A stretch of 64,000 nucleotides of DNA from CAZCTO01 sp964501725 (GTDB taxonomy: Bacteria > Bacillota > Clostridia > Saccharofermentanales > Saccharofermentanaceae): NCBI GenBank assembly GCA_964501725.1, contig CAZCTO010000002.1:115236-179235 (forward strand), in the 5' to 3' direction. The notes beneath the pieces are model-generated. The model did no database searches, had not been told where the DNA came from, and saw nothing but the letters and a program-made list of their open reading frames with translations. A program made the translations under genes and the position numbers. Shown here in pieces: positions 53,309 to 62,605 of the stretch (its first letter is position 1; every line of letters begins with the position of its first letter).

Positions 53309-54186
53309 TGGATAAGAAAAGGATTCGTCCGGAATCGGGTGGTGCCTCCAAAGTCAAGACAACTCGCAGCAAGGATTCTTTGCAGCCCAAAACTGTTGCC
53401 AAGGATGTTGACGCCAAAAAGGTTTCAGAATTCGATAATGCCTCCGTTTTGCCCGAAATGGACCCGATTCTTTCAGAAGGAGCCTCAGAGATTGAAGTCC
53501 CTCTTTCCGGAGAAAGTATTTATGCGTTTAAAACATACGCGCGTCTTTTAAAAGAGTGGAACGAGAAAATGAATCTGACCAATATTCTTGATGACAAGGG
53601 CATTGCGCTTCGGCACTTCATTGATTCACTGACGCTGGTACCGCATCTTGAAAAAGAAGCAAATAGGCATAGCAGGCGAAATCTCAGCCTGATTGATGTC
53701 GGGACCGGCGCAGGATTTCCGGGCATTCCGCTAAAAGTCACACTTCCGGAACTCAAGGTTACGCTGTTGGATTCGCTTCGCAAGCGAATATCCTTCCTGG
53801 ATGCGGTCTGCACTGAGCTTTCGCTGGAAGGAATTGAGACCGTTCATGCCCGGGCGGAGGATGCCGGGAGATCCAGGCAATACCGCGAAAAATACGATAT
53901 AGCCACAGCCAGAGCGGTCGCGTCGTTGCCTGTTCTGTGCGAGTTGTGTCTGCCGCTGGTAAAAGTCGGCGGGATCTTCCTTTCGATGAAAGGAAACATC
54001 GGAACGGAAGCGGAGGAAGCCGAGAAAGCGCTGATCACACTGGGCGGGACGCTTGAGACACTGCACCATTTTACGCTCCCCGGGACCGATATGAACCGGA
54101 CGATTATTGTAATACGGAAGGTTCGCCCGACACCCCCGAAATATCCCAGACAAGCGGGCAAACCCGAGAAGGAACCCATTCTCTGA
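53305..54186 (+). CDS. rsmG: 16S rRNA m7G527 methyltransferase RsmG with N-terminal extension
   Basis: Methylates G527 of 16S rRNA with SAM. The core (about residues 65-290) has YARLLKEWNEKMNLTNI, HFIDSLTL, the SAM loop DVGTGAGFPGIPLKV and ATARAVASLPVLCELCLPLV. Typical RsmG is about 240 residues; here roughly 60 extra N-terminal residues are polar and probably disordered (KKRIRPESGGASKVKTTRSKDS). The start is supported by the ATGA overlap with mnmG; no ribosome site suits a later start. It ends the cluster; parA, parB or noc, which often follow, are not present. Confidence 0.93.
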   Translation: MMDKKRIRPESGGASKVKTTRSKDSLQPKTVAKDVDAKKVSEFDNASVLPEMDPILSEGASEIEVPLSGESIYAFKTYARLLKEWNEKMNLTNILDDKGIALRHFIDSLTLVPHLEKEANRHSRRNLSLIDVGTGAGFPGIPLKVTLPELKVTLLDSLRKRISFLDAVCTELSLEGIETVHARAEDAGRSRQYREKYDIATARAVASLPVLCELCLPLVKVGGIFLSMKGNIGTEAEEAEKALITLGGTLETLHHFTLPGTDMNRTIIVIRKVRPTPPKYPRQAGKPEKEPIL

Positions 54187-54207
54187 CATCGGGTATTCAC
54201 AATGCGA

Positions 54208-54258
54208 AGCGGGCAGCTCTGTGCGTGTTGCTAACACTTTGCACCGGATCTGCCCGCT
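54208..54258 (+). terminator. terminator of the rpmH-rsmG cluster
   Basis: AGCGGGCAG (54208-54216) pairs with CTGCCCGCT (54250-54258), followed by TTATAAG. The loop is long and the T run is weak. Confidence 0.65.
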
Positions 54259-54309
54259 TTATAAGTTACTTTGGTTAACCTCAGAATCGCTCCCCTTGAT
54301 CAACAACCG

Positions 54310-56418
54310 TCATGCGTAAAAGTCTTGAGAGTCGAGTTGCTTGAAGCTGTCGAGATCAAATGAGTAGATTGTTGATTCGCTCAACAGGAAAAGCGTATCC
54401 CCGACAAATGCTCCCCGGCACGTTCCGTAGCTGGATATATTTTCGAAAAGGTACTCGTGACGGAGGTTTCCGGAGGAATCGACCTTGACCAGAAGGTATC
54501 CTGAGACATAATCCGAACCGTAGTCACCGGCCGCTTTGTCAAACTGGACCGGCATTCCGTAAATCCCTTCCGCAGCATTTACAAGCAGTGCTTTCGGATT
54601 GTACTGGGCTTCCGAGTAACCGTAGCTGAGACCATAAACCAAGGAGGATTTCTCCGTCGGTTTTTCCGGATTCTCAACATCGAAGAGCGAAATTTTGAGC
54701 CCGGCCGCCGTCACGAAGTCTCCGTTGTCTTTCGTCGCGTTTCCGATCCCGAGCACCATATTACCGCCGATCATGTGCAGGTAGTTGCTGTATCCCGGGA
54801 TTTTCAGTTCTCCGAGAACTTTAAGGGACTTGGGGTTGGAGGCATCAATGACAAACAGCGGATCTACCTGAACAAAGGTAACCAGATAGATTCTGTCACC
54901 GTTAAATCGAACCGAGAAAATACGCTCGCCGGGCGCAAGTTTCGTAATCGATGAATACACATCCAAACCTTCATCGAGAACATAAATGTTGTTCGAAGGG
55001 TTCCAGTTCTCATCCAAGGATGTGGTTGCAACACGAAGATATCCTTCGTACTCATCAATCGAATACTGATTCAAAACAGTGCCCGGTACCGTTCCTGCGG
55101 ATTTTGCCGTAAGTGTGCCGTCTTCAATTGAAAAAGACAATACTTTTGTGGAGTAAACGGTTTCGGAATCGAATGAAAAGTCATCCGAATAACCCTCCCA
55201 GACGGTTCCGGTCACATAAAGCTTTTCAAGGCTGGCGTAGACCGTATTGCCGGTTCCCGCGATGGCCTTAGTCGTCACCTCTTTATAAGGATTGCAACTG
55301 TCAATGGCGGAGACGATGGTAAACGTGTCAACGTAGTTATGTCCGACGATATAAATATCTTGTGCGGGAACCAACGCCCAATCTTCCGGACCGTTTTTGA
55401 CGCTCGGGATCACATCGTAGTTCGCATAATCGTAGTAATAAGCATTATTGGAAGTCAGAAGATATACCGTGTCCCCGATTCTGCGGGACGAGAGGTACGA
55501 TCCTTCCTGTGAAAAAGACCGGATCAGCCTCGGATTGCCCGGATCTCCGACGTCGTAAGTGTCGAGCGTCGTATAGCCGCTTGGGAAGTAACAATCCGCA
55601 GCAATTCCCGACTCCCTTACAAAAGTACTGTCGACTTCCTCCTTGTAACCTACATAGTTCTGGTATCCGGAACCGATTACCGATACTGTTTTTGTTTCCG
55701 GATCATAGAAAAACTCACTCGCATATCTGTCGTATTTTTCCCCTGACAAGTTCAGTCGACAGACCTCGCTGATGTTCGCCGGGTCGCCGATATCAAAGAC
55801 GAAGAGCGTTGAAGAAGTCAGATAATAAAGGTGCTCGCCGTCGTTTTTGATCAAATCGGCTTCATCAACGCCGGCGACCTGAACATTTGTCTCGGAGTAG
55901 GATCCGTCCTGTGCGGTGGCGGCGGCAGTTGTTGAGGCAGCCTCCTCATTCATGCCAATCGCCGCATCGTCTTTCATTCCATCGTAGTCGATAATATCAG
56001 TACGGTCCTTGTTTACCTGCTTGATTCTGCTAAGGAGCGCTGCGTGAGATTTGAAGGTGATGATATCTTCATCCTGAAAAACCAGCTCGTCAAATATCGA
56101 GGAATCGGGCTGCGCTTCATCCGTGAGAGTTGCATTCATCGACTGTGGCTCGGTCTGTGTGTCTCTGAGATTATTCTTGCCGGTTGCTCCTGAAAACAAC
56201 ACACTGAAAAGAACCGCGGCAGTTAAAATAACTGCCAGGCTCGAGGTGACGCCGGCAATGGAAAAAAACCGGGCGACGCTTCTTCTGCTCTTAGCGGTGC
56301 GCACACTCTTCCGGGCGGCTTGGATGCGGGCTGCGGCTATTTTCGAGCGGGTGCGGTCAAGCAGTTCCGGCTCCGCATGGATGGTTTCCAATTCTTTCTT
56401 AAATTCATCTTTGAACAT
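54310..56418 (-). CDS. membrane-anchored beta-propeller protein, likely anti-sigma partner
   Basis: A 702-residue protein. The cytoplasmic N-terminus (about 1-45: DEFKKELETIHAEPELLDRTRSKIAAARIQ) is helical and basic, followed by one membrane segment (about 48-75). The outside part matches the C-terminal beta-propeller family (Beta_propel, COG4880): QVAGVDEADLIKNDGEHLYYLTSSTLFVFD, then repeated blade pieces such as TVYLLTSN, LYVTGTVWEGY, GDRIYLVTF and GDTLFLLSES. It begins at the base after the sigma-factor stop, with AAGGAG inside the sigma gene. ECF sigma factors are usually paired with a membrane anti-sigma encoded next to them, so the N-terminus probably binds the sigma factor and the propeller senses an outside signal. 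I see no ZAS zinc motif. Confidence 0.85.
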   Translation of the reverse strand: MFKDEFKKELETIHAEPELLDRTRSKIAAARIQAARKSVRTAKSRRSVARFFSIAGVTSSLAVILTAAVLFSVLFSGATGKNNLRDTQTEPQSMNATLTDEAQPDSSIFDELVFQDEDIITFKSHAALLSRIKQVNKDRTDIIDYDGMKDDAAIGMNEEAASTTAAATAQDGSYSETNVQVAGVDEADLIKNDGEHLYYLTSSTLFVFDIGDPANISEVCRLNLSGEKYDRYASEFFYDPETKTVSVIGSGYQNYVGYKEEVDSTFVRESGIAADCYFPSGYTTLDTYDVGDPGNPRLIRSFSQEGSYLSSRRIGDTVYLLTSNNAYYYDYANYDVIPSVKNGPEDWALVPAQDIYIVGHNYVDTFTIVSAIDSCNPYKEVTTKAIAGTGNTVYASLEKLYVTGTVWEGYSDDFSFDSETVYSTKVLSFSIEDGTLTAKSAGTVPGTVLNQYSIDEYEGYLRVATTSLDENWNPSNNIYVLDEGLDVYSSITKLAPGERIFSVRFNGDRIYLVTFVQVDPLFVIDASNPKSLKVLGELKIPGYSNYLHMIGGNMVLGIGNATKDNGDFVTAAGLKISLFDVENPEKPTEKSSLVYGLSYGYSEAQYNPKALLVNAAEGIYGMPVQFDKAAGDYGSDYVSGYLLVKVDSSGNLRHEYLFENISSYGTCRGAFVGDTLFLLSESTIYSFDLDSFKQLDSQDFYA

Positions 56419-57003
56419 TTACTGTTCATCTCCTTTCATGAAGGGGGAAAGCTTTTTTCTTGCGCGAAAAAGCCTGCTGCGCACCGAGCTTTCATTCAAA
56501 TCAAGGTTGCGGGCGATTTCCTGCGTGTCCAGATCGAAGTAAAAGCGGAGGAGAATGACATCTTTGTATTTGTCCGGCAACGCTTTTACCGCTTTCATCA
56601 GTTCGGAATCGCCTCCGATACGGTCAAGAATCCGGTCTTCCTGTGCATCGGCTCGAATAACATGTCTTCTGCTTTGGTATGAATCCTCCGAATTGCTGCT
56701 TTCGGTCCATTCTTCGTAAGAACCCACGCGAGACAGCCAGGAGGACTTCAGGTAATCCTTGCATACGTTCCGGGCAATGGTAAGAAGCCAATACTTCACA
56801 GGCGTTTCGCCCCGGAAGCTCGCGGATCTCGTTATTGCCTTAACAAACACATCCTGAAAAGCATCCTCGGCCAAAGAACGCTTCCGGAGGTATACGTTAC
56901 ACACACGAAGGACATCGTCACCATAAAGGCGAAACAATTCCTCGACATCCGGGAACGGATAGTGGCCGGCTCTCTCTATCCCGTAATCAGAAACACTGCT
57001 CAT
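56419..57003 (-). CDS. ECF-type RNA polymerase sigma factor
   Basis: A 194-residue group 4 sigma factor. Region 2: ELFRLYGDDVLRVCNVYLRKRSLAEDAFQDVFVKAIT and TPVKYWLLTIARNVCKDYLKSSW (about 22-85). Region 4: VKALPDKYKDVILLRFYFDLDTQEIARNLDLNESSVRSRLFRARKKL (about 137-184). Between them is a Ser/Glu linker. It is directly upstream of, and probably translationally coupled to, the beta-propeller gene. A TGCAAC-17-CGTC sequence in front of the gene looks like an ECF promoter, which suggests autoregulation. Confidence 0.94.
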   Translation of the reverse strand: MSSVSDYGIERAGHYPFPDVEELFRLYGDDVLRVCNVYLRKRSLAEDAFQDVFVKAITRSASFRGETPVKYWLLTIARNVCKDYLKSSWLSRVGSYEEWTESSNSEDSYQSRRHVIRADAQEDRILDRIGGDSELMKAVKALPDKYKDVILLRFYFDLDTQEIARNLDLNESSVRSRLFRARKKLSPFMKGDEQ

Positions 57004-57024
57004 ATCAATCTCCTCTGTCCAATA

Positions 57025-57051
57025 GACGACCAGAGTATTCTAAATGTTGCA
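57025..57051 (-). promoter_or_regulatory. putative ECF-type autoregulatory promoter
   Basis: On the minus strand TGCAAC (57046-57051), 17 bases, CGTC (57025-57028), followed by TATT. The TGCAAC/CGTC(TA) pattern is what I recall for autoregulated ECF systems in Bacillota. It is about 22 bases upstream of the sigma-factor start. Confidence 0.5.
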
Positions 57052-57150
57052 ATAATGCGGATTATTTATGTACCCCTATTTTATTGCATTCTGTCAACAA
57101 GTGATACGTTATGAATGTCTCAATTGAAAACGAACTATTTTCTGTATAAA

Positions 57151-57188
57151 TATGTATATACGCGCGCGCGAAAAAAGTTTGGTATAAT
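57151..57188 (+). promoter_or_regulatory. gyrA promoter region with 20-bp alternating pyrimidine-purine tract
   Basis: Bases 57151-57170 alternate pyrimidine and purine perfectly, with (CG)5 at the 3' end, a classic Z-DNA-prone sequence. TATAAT follows at 57183-57188, with a weak -35. gyrA starts 40 bases later. Confidence 0.6.
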
Positions 57189-57228
57189 GAGCGAAGGTAT
57201 ATTTTGACATTGTGCGGGAGGAATAAAA

Positions 57229-59880
57229 ATGTCCGATGTAACGGATCAGGAAAAGAGTAAGGTACAGGATGCTCGCAAACAGCAGGAAGCAGAAGTCGAC
57301 GCTGTTTTCCGGTCATTTCAAAATACAATTATCCCCGTGGATCTTGAGCATGAGATGAAGAAATCCTTCATTGATTATGCCATGAGCGTTATATCCGACC
57401 GCGCACTTCCGGACATCCGCGACGGACTGAAGCCGGTACACCGGCGAATATTATATTCGATGTTTACGCAAGGCTTCACACCCGAGAAGCCATACCGTAA
57501 GTGCGCAACAACAATCGGTGATGTTCTCGGACGGTTTCATCCTCATGGCGACATGTCTGTTTATGATGCACTTGTCCGCTTGGCGCAGGACTTTTCCATG
57601 CGGCATACCCTTGTTGACGGACACGGAAACTTTGGTTCAATGGATGGCGATCCGCCGGCTGCTTATCGTTATACCGAGGCCAGGCTTGCCAGGATAGCTC
57701 TCGAGATGATGAGCGATATTAATAAGAACACTGTCGATTTCCGTCCGAACTTTGACGAACACGAGATGGAGCCGATCGCGCTTCCTTCACGGTTCCCGAA
57801 TCTGCTGGTGAACGGATCGGTCGGTATTGCCGTCGGTATGGCCACCAATATTCCCCCGCATAACATGGGCGAAGTCATTGATGGCGTTGTGATGCTGTTA
57901 GACAATCCCGATGCGGACGTGGATGACCTGATGACGGTTATCGCCGGACCTGATTTCCCGACACGCGGTGCGATCCTCGGTCAGCGGGGTATCCGGGAGG
58001 CATATCGTACCGGACGCGGACGTATTGTTGTTCGCGCGCATACCGATATCGAAGTAATGAAGAATAATCGTCAGAGAATAGTTGTCCGCGACCTTCCGTT
58101 TATGGTTAATAAGGCCAGACTCATTGAGAAAATAGCGGAACTCGTTAAGGATAAGAAAATCGAAGGCATATCGGATGTTCGTGACGAGTCAGACCGTTCG
58201 GAAGCCGTTCGAATCGTTATCGAACTGAAAAAGGATGCCAACGCTAATTTGGTTCTGAATCAGCTATACAAGCATTCCGCCCTCCAGGACGCCTTCAACG
58301 CAAATATGCTGGCCCTTGTTCCTGACGATCAGGGAAGACTGGAGCCCAAAACAATCACGCTATTAGACGCGCTGACACACTATATCCGTCATCAGGAAGA
58401 TGTTATACGCCGGCGCACGATTTTTGACCTCGAAAAGGCCGAGGCACGCAAACATATCGTCGAGGGGTTGCTCAAGGCTATCGACTATATCGATGAAGTT
58501 ATTGCGATCATCCGTTCATCCAGAACAGAAGATCAGGCGAAGCTAAGACTTAGCGAACGCTTCGTTTTTTCCGAGAAGCAGGCACAGCATATTGTAGACA
58601 TGCGGCTTGGAAGACTTACCGGACTCGAACGGGAGAAACTGGAAACCGAATACCAGGATCTGGAAACCAAAATTGATTACTTCCGGAAGGTCCTCGGCGA
58701 TGACAATTTGCTGCACGAGATCATCAAGACCGAGATTCTTACGGTAAAAGCGAAATTTGCGGATCCGAGACGCTCGGAGATTGTTGCCGGCGAGGATGAG
58801 GACATCGAAGACGAGTCGCTTATTCTCGAAGAAGATGTGGTCATTACACTGACGCATTTCGGCTATGTTAAGCGTCTTCCGGTCGATACATACCGCAGCC
58901 AGCATCGCGGAGGCCGCGGAGTCACCGGGCTGGCAACCCGCGAAGAGGATTACGTCGAGAACATCATCACGACGTCCACACACTCGACGCTTCTGTGCTT
59001 TACCAATCGGGGCCGCGTCTTCCGCCTGAAGGGATATCAGGTTCCGGAGGCAAGCAGGCAAGCCAAGGGGACCGCTATCGTTAATCTTCTTCAGCTTGAC
59101 GGTGGTGAAAAGGTGAGAACCGTCATCCCCGTGAATTCGTTTGAAGACGGCGGATATCTGACGATGGCAACAAGAGAAGGTATTGTCAAGAAGACGGAAC
59201 TGATTGATTATTCAAGAATCAACAAGGGCGGACTCATCGCTGTAAATATAAGAGACAACGACGAATTGATCGGCGCCCGCCTGACGGACGGGAAGCAGGA
59301 AATCGTGCTGGTTACGCGTAAGGGAATGTCAATCCGCTTTGCTGAGGAAGACGTTCGAAGCACAGGAAGAAACACGATGGGTGTCCGTGGTATTTCGCTG
59401 AGAGACGAAGACGAAGTCATCGGAATGGCTCCGATTGTAGAAGGTCAGAATCTGTTAGTGGTATCCGAAAAAGGTTTTGGTAAGCGAACCGAACTGGATG
59501 AGTATCGCATTCAGACTCGCGGGGGCAAGGGCCTTATGACCTATCGAATTACCGAGAAGACGGGTCCGCTTGTTCAGATTTCATTGGTCGATGACAGCAA
59601 GGACATTTTGCTCATCAATGATAACGGTATTGTTATCCGTCTTTCTTCTGCGGAAATCCCGATTCTCTCGCGCGTTACTCAGGGAGTTACACTGATGAGA
59701 ACAAGGGATTGCAAGATTGTCGATATCGCAGTCATTGATCATGAAGAAGAGGATGCCGGTCAGGATGATATGATTGAAGCAGAGGATCAAGAAGAAAGCA
59801 ACGAGGCGGATATTGTAAAAGAAGCTGTTGAGGCAACGGGATCAGCGGAAAACGACCGAATCGAGACTGAAGAATACTAG
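57229..59880 (+). CDS. gyrA: DNA gyrase subunit A
   Basis: An 883-residue topoisomerase subunit. The first 40 residues are an acidic/polar extension. The breakage-reunion domain has MSVISDRALPDIRDGLKPVHRRILYSM and the catalytic Tyr in PPAAYRYTEARL. The C-terminal wheel has a GyrA-box QHRGGRGVTG (QRRGGRG in most), which separates gyrase from topo IV ParC. The quinolone region reads HPHGDMSVYDALVRLAQDF: Met109 stands where E. coli has Ser83, while the Asp87 position is kept. The C-terminus is very acidic. gyrB is not next to it. Confidence 0.95.
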   Translation: MSDVTDQEKSKVQDARKQQEAEVDAVFRSFQNTIIPVDLEHEMKKSFIDYAMSVISDRALPDIRDGLKPVHRRILYSMFTQGFTPEKPYRKCATTIGDVLGRFHPHGDMSVYDALVRLAQDFSMRHTLVDGHGNFGSMDGDPPAAYRYTEARLARIALEMMSDINKNTVDFRPNFDEHEMEPIALPSRFPNLLVNGSVGIAVGMATNIPPHNMGEVIDGVVMLLDNPDADVDDLMTVIAGPDFPTRGAILGQRGIREAYRTGRGRIVVRAHTDIEVMKNNRQRIVVRDLPFMVNKARLIEKIAELVKDKKIEGISDVRDESDRSEAVRIVIELKKDANANLVLNQLYKHSALQDAFNANMLALVPDDQGRLEPKTITLLDALTHYIRHQEDVIRRRTIFDLEKAEARKHIVEGLLKAIDYIDEVIAIIRSSRTEDQAKLRLSERFVFSEKQAQHIVDMRLGRLTGLEREKLETEYQDLETKIDYFRKVLGDDNLLHEIIKTEILTVKAKFADPRRSEIVAGEDEDIEDESLILEEDVVITLTHFGYVKRLPVDTYRSQHRGGRGVTGLATREEDYVENIITTSTHSTLLCFTNRGRVFRLKGYQVPEASRQAKGTAIVNLLQLDGGEKVRTVIPVNSFEDGGYLTMATREGIVKKTELIDYSRINKGGLIAVNIRDNDELIGARLTDGKQEIVLVTRKGMSIRFAEEDVRSTGRNTMGVRGISLRDEDEVIGMAPIVEGQNLLVVSEKGFGKRTELDEYRIQTRGGKGLMTYRITEKTGPLVQISLVDDSKDILLINDNGIVIRLSSAEIPILSRVTQGVTLMRTRDCKIVDIAVIDHEEEDAGQDDMIEAEDQEESNEADIVKEAVEATGSAENDRIETEEY

Positions 59881-59958
59881 ATCTTCCGGGAATCTTGCCG
59901 GACACAGTTCAGATTTCGGATCGATGCTTTTCGAAATCGGTGGTTGAAAGGGGTAAGC

Positions 59959-61317
59959 ATGGGTATTTTTTCGAAAAACACCAATCACGGAGGCCGATTC
60001 GGAAATGTACGGAACCGGGTCGTTGCGATCGCAGCCGCAGCCATGGCCGCAGTGTTTCTTTGCCCTGCTTACGCTGCCGCGGATGTCGGGCAGGAACCGG
60101 TTGAACTTCCGCCGCTTGAAGAGGTTGAGTGTGCCTCCTTCATTGTTATCAATCGATCCAACGGTGAGACAATCATTTCCAAACAGGAAAACGCAAGGAT
60201 TTATCCTGCCAGCATGACCAAAATTATGACGGTTGCACTTGCGTTGGAGTATTTGGACACGGATGCTTATGTTACCGTGAGCCAGTCAGCTATGGATGCA
60301 ACGACGCCCAACTCGACGATGATGGGTCTGAAAGTGGGTGAGCAGATTAAAATCAGCGAACTTCTGTATGGGGCAATGCTGCCGTCCGGAAATGACGCGG
60401 CTAATGTGCTGGGGGAATCTGTCGTCTTAGCTGTGAAGGGCGCGGATGCCGCGGCAGATACAACAAAGGGATCTCTGATTTCGCAGTTTGCCGAGCTGAT
60501 GAATTCCAAAGCTGCAGAACTCGGACTAATCGGCACTCATTTTGTTAACACGAACGGACTTCATAGTGAGAATCATTATACAACGGCTGCTGAGCTGGCA
60601 GTGATTTTCGAGTATGCATTAAGTTTCGAAGAGTTTCGTATCGTCATCAATACGCCGACACACGCTTATAAAGCGACCAATATTCATACCTTTGACGGAT
60701 GGAGCATCGCACGCAATACTAATTATTTGCTAAACGACCCGTGGATTCTCGGAGAAGACACAAAAGTAGTCGAGGTCGTCGGCGGCAAAACCGGGACTAC
60801 AATTGATGCGGGAACCGGAATGACACTGCTTGCGGTGAACAAGAACGGCGACGAGATGATAACTGTCGTTTGCGGCATACCTTATTCAGTATCAAACAGA
60901 CAGACAACCTTTGTCGCCGCCGTTTTGAATGCCGGTGCACAGACGTGCTTTGATGCCGATCCGGTTATCCGGGTTGAAGGTAATGTGATGAGTCACAGAC
61001 CATACAATGCACCGGAAGGAGCCGGTCCGGAAGTCAAGAATCCAACGGAACCGACTCAGCAGACGGAAACCGGGCAGACCGAGAGTTCTGTTCCAACGAG
61101 TGCTTCATCTGTGAATACTCAGCCATCAAACGTGCAAGAAAAAGAAAACGCTTCGCTCGGCAAATACATGGCAGACCATCCTATCATTACAGGATTGGTT
61201 ATTCTGGCCTTTTTAGTTGTCCTGGCAATCATTCTGCTTGTGATCATTCCCGCTGTTGTTAAGCGCAAGAGAAGCAGAAGGCGGATTCCCGGATATCAGG
61301 GGATCCGACGAATATAG
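59959..61317 (+). CDS. D-alanyl-D-alanine carboxypeptidase (PBP5/DacF-like)
   Basis: A 452-residue class C low-molecular-weight PBP that trims the terminal D-Ala of peptidoglycan pentapeptides. Signal peptide AIAAAAMAAVFLCPAYAAA, then the three active-site motifs: SMTK (in YPASMTKIMTVALALEYLD), SGN (AMLPSGNDAANVLG) and KTG (VVGGKTGTTIDAG). Instead of the usual amphipathic helix, a Pro/Thr/Ser linker leads to a C-terminal membrane segment (IITGLVILAFLVVLAIILLV) and a basic tail. The ATG at 59959 has AAGGGG upstream. It is the only one of the window's three serine-hydrolase-fold proteins with an intact active site. Confidence 0.95.
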   Translation: MGIFSKNTNHGGRFGNVRNRVVAIAAAAMAAVFLCPAYAAADVGQEPVELPPLEEVECASFIVINRSNGETIISKQENARIYPASMTKIMTVALALEYLDTDAYVTVSQSAMDATTPNSTMMGLKVGEQIKISELLYGAMLPSGNDAANVLGESVVLAVKGADAAADTTKGSLISQFAELMNSKAAELGLIGTHFVNTNGLHSENHYTTAAELAVIFEYALSFEEFRIVINTPTHAYKATNIHTFDGWSIARNTNYLLNDPWILGEDTKVVEVVGGKTGTTIDAGTGMTLLAVNKNGDEMITVVCGIPYSVSNRQTTFVAAVLNAGAQTCFDADPVIRVEGNVMSHRPYNAPEGAGPEVKNPTEPTQQTETGQTESSVPTSASSVNTQPSNVQEKENASLGKYMADHPIITGLVILAFLVVLAIILLVIIPAVVKRKRSRRRIPGYQGIRRI

Positions 61318-61381
61318 TTATTTTTCGAAATCCGTAAGTCTGTTTTTTCCTGGAACCCCGATATTTCTGCGAGGTATGCGA

Positions 61382-62563
61382 ATGGAACCGGCACAATTAA
61401 AGGACAGATTTGAAGCTCTGTACGGGAAGGGACCTTCCCGGCTTTTCATCGGACCGGCCCGGGTCAATCTGATCGGTGAACATACGGATCATCAAGGCGG
61501 ATATGTTTTGCCTTGTGCGATCAGCCTTCGGTCCGCATGCCTTGTACGGCAGCGCTCAGACGGCAAAATCAGGCTTGCCGCGACGGATCTTAACGGCATT
61601 GTGGAAGCCGATACCTCCGAGCTTTCAGGATATGCTTCAATTCCTTGGGGAGGGTATCCCATCGGTGTCGCCTATACCATGCAGAAAAAAGGATATTTTG
61701 TCGGCGGCATGGACATGCTTTTCGATGAGACCGTTCCTCACGGCAGCGGATTATCCTCCTCGGCGGCAATTGAAGTTGCGACCGCCACCGCCATTGCTAC
61801 AATCAGCGCCGAGCGTATAGGAACCGATGTGAACATGACCGAGCTTGCGCTGATCGCGCAGGAGACTGAAAACAAATATATCGGTATGGACTGCGGAATT
61901 ATGGACCAGTTTTCATCTGCCATGGGGAAGAAGGATCATGCGATTTTTCTTCGTTGCTCTGATCTGTCCTATCGATATGTTCCTGCTGACTTCGCGACAA
62001 AAGGGTATACACTTATGATCTGCAATACCGGCAAACCGCGAGCGCTGGTGAAGAGCGCCTATAACACGCGGCTGGCCGAGTGCAAAGCGGCGTTCCTGGC
62101 AATGAAGGACCAGGCAAACATTACGTGCCTGGCAGATCTTACGCCGGAGATGTTTATAGAGTATTCACCGCTGATTTCTGATCCGATCGCAAGAAAACGT
62201 GCCCGTCATGTCGTATTCGAAAATGATCGAACCCGCAAGGCCTGCGATTATCTGGAAAAGGGTCAGCTCCCGGAGTTCGGTCGCCTGATGGATGATTCAC
62301 ACACATCACTTAAGGAGCTTTTTGAGGTCACCGGAGAAGAACTCGATGCGATGGTTGATGCAGCGAATGCTCAAACAGGGGTTATCGGCGCCCGTATGAC
62401 CGGCGCCGGATTTGGCGGATGCGCAATTGCACTGGTCGAAGAACAACATGCGCAGGCCTTTATTTCGAATGTCTCTGCGATATATACCGGGATAACAGGA
62501 TACCGCCCGGAATTTTATCCCGCAAGCATATCGGACGGAGCCGGAGAAAAAAAGGAGCCTTAA
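61382..62563 (+). CDS. galK: galactokinase
   Basis: Phosphorylates galactose at O1 in the Leloir pathway. GHMP-kinase motifs: galactose signature GPARVNLIGEHTDHQGGYVLPCAI (residues 25-48), ATP loop VPHGSGLSSSAAIEVATA, and motif 3 GARMTGAGFGGCAIALV. The ATG at 61382 has GAGG eight bases upstream; the longer frame begins in the previous gene. The length of 393 residues is typical. No galT or galE is next to it. The stop codon lies in the terminator loop. Confidence 0.96.
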   Translation: MEPAQLKDRFEALYGKGPSRLFIGPARVNLIGEHTDHQGGYVLPCAISLRSACLVRQRSDGKIRLAATDLNGIVEADTSELSGYASIPWGGYPIGVAYTMQKKGYFVGGMDMLFDETVPHGSGLSSSAAIEVATATAIATISAERIGTDVNMTELALIAQETENKYIGMDCGIMDQFSSAMGKKDHAIFLRCSDLSYRYVPADFATKGYTLMICNTGKPRALVKSAYNTRLAECKAAFLAMKDQANITCLADLTPEMFIEYSPLISDPIARKRARHVVFENDRTRKACDYLEKGQLPEFGRLMDDSHTSLKELFEVTGEELDAMVDAANAQTGVIGARMTGAGFGGCAIALVEEQHAQAFISNVSAIYTGITGYRPEFYPASISDGAGEKKEP

Positions 62564-62574
62564 CGGCTCCTTTT
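62548..62574. terminator. bidirectional terminator between galK and ldh
   Basis: AAAAGGAGCC pairs with GGCTCCTTTT around a TTAAC loop that contains the galK stop codon; A and T runs on both sides allow termination in either direction. Confidence 0.88.
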
Positions 62575-62605
62575 CATTTCTGTATTTTAAGCGACAGTCG
62601 CGTCC

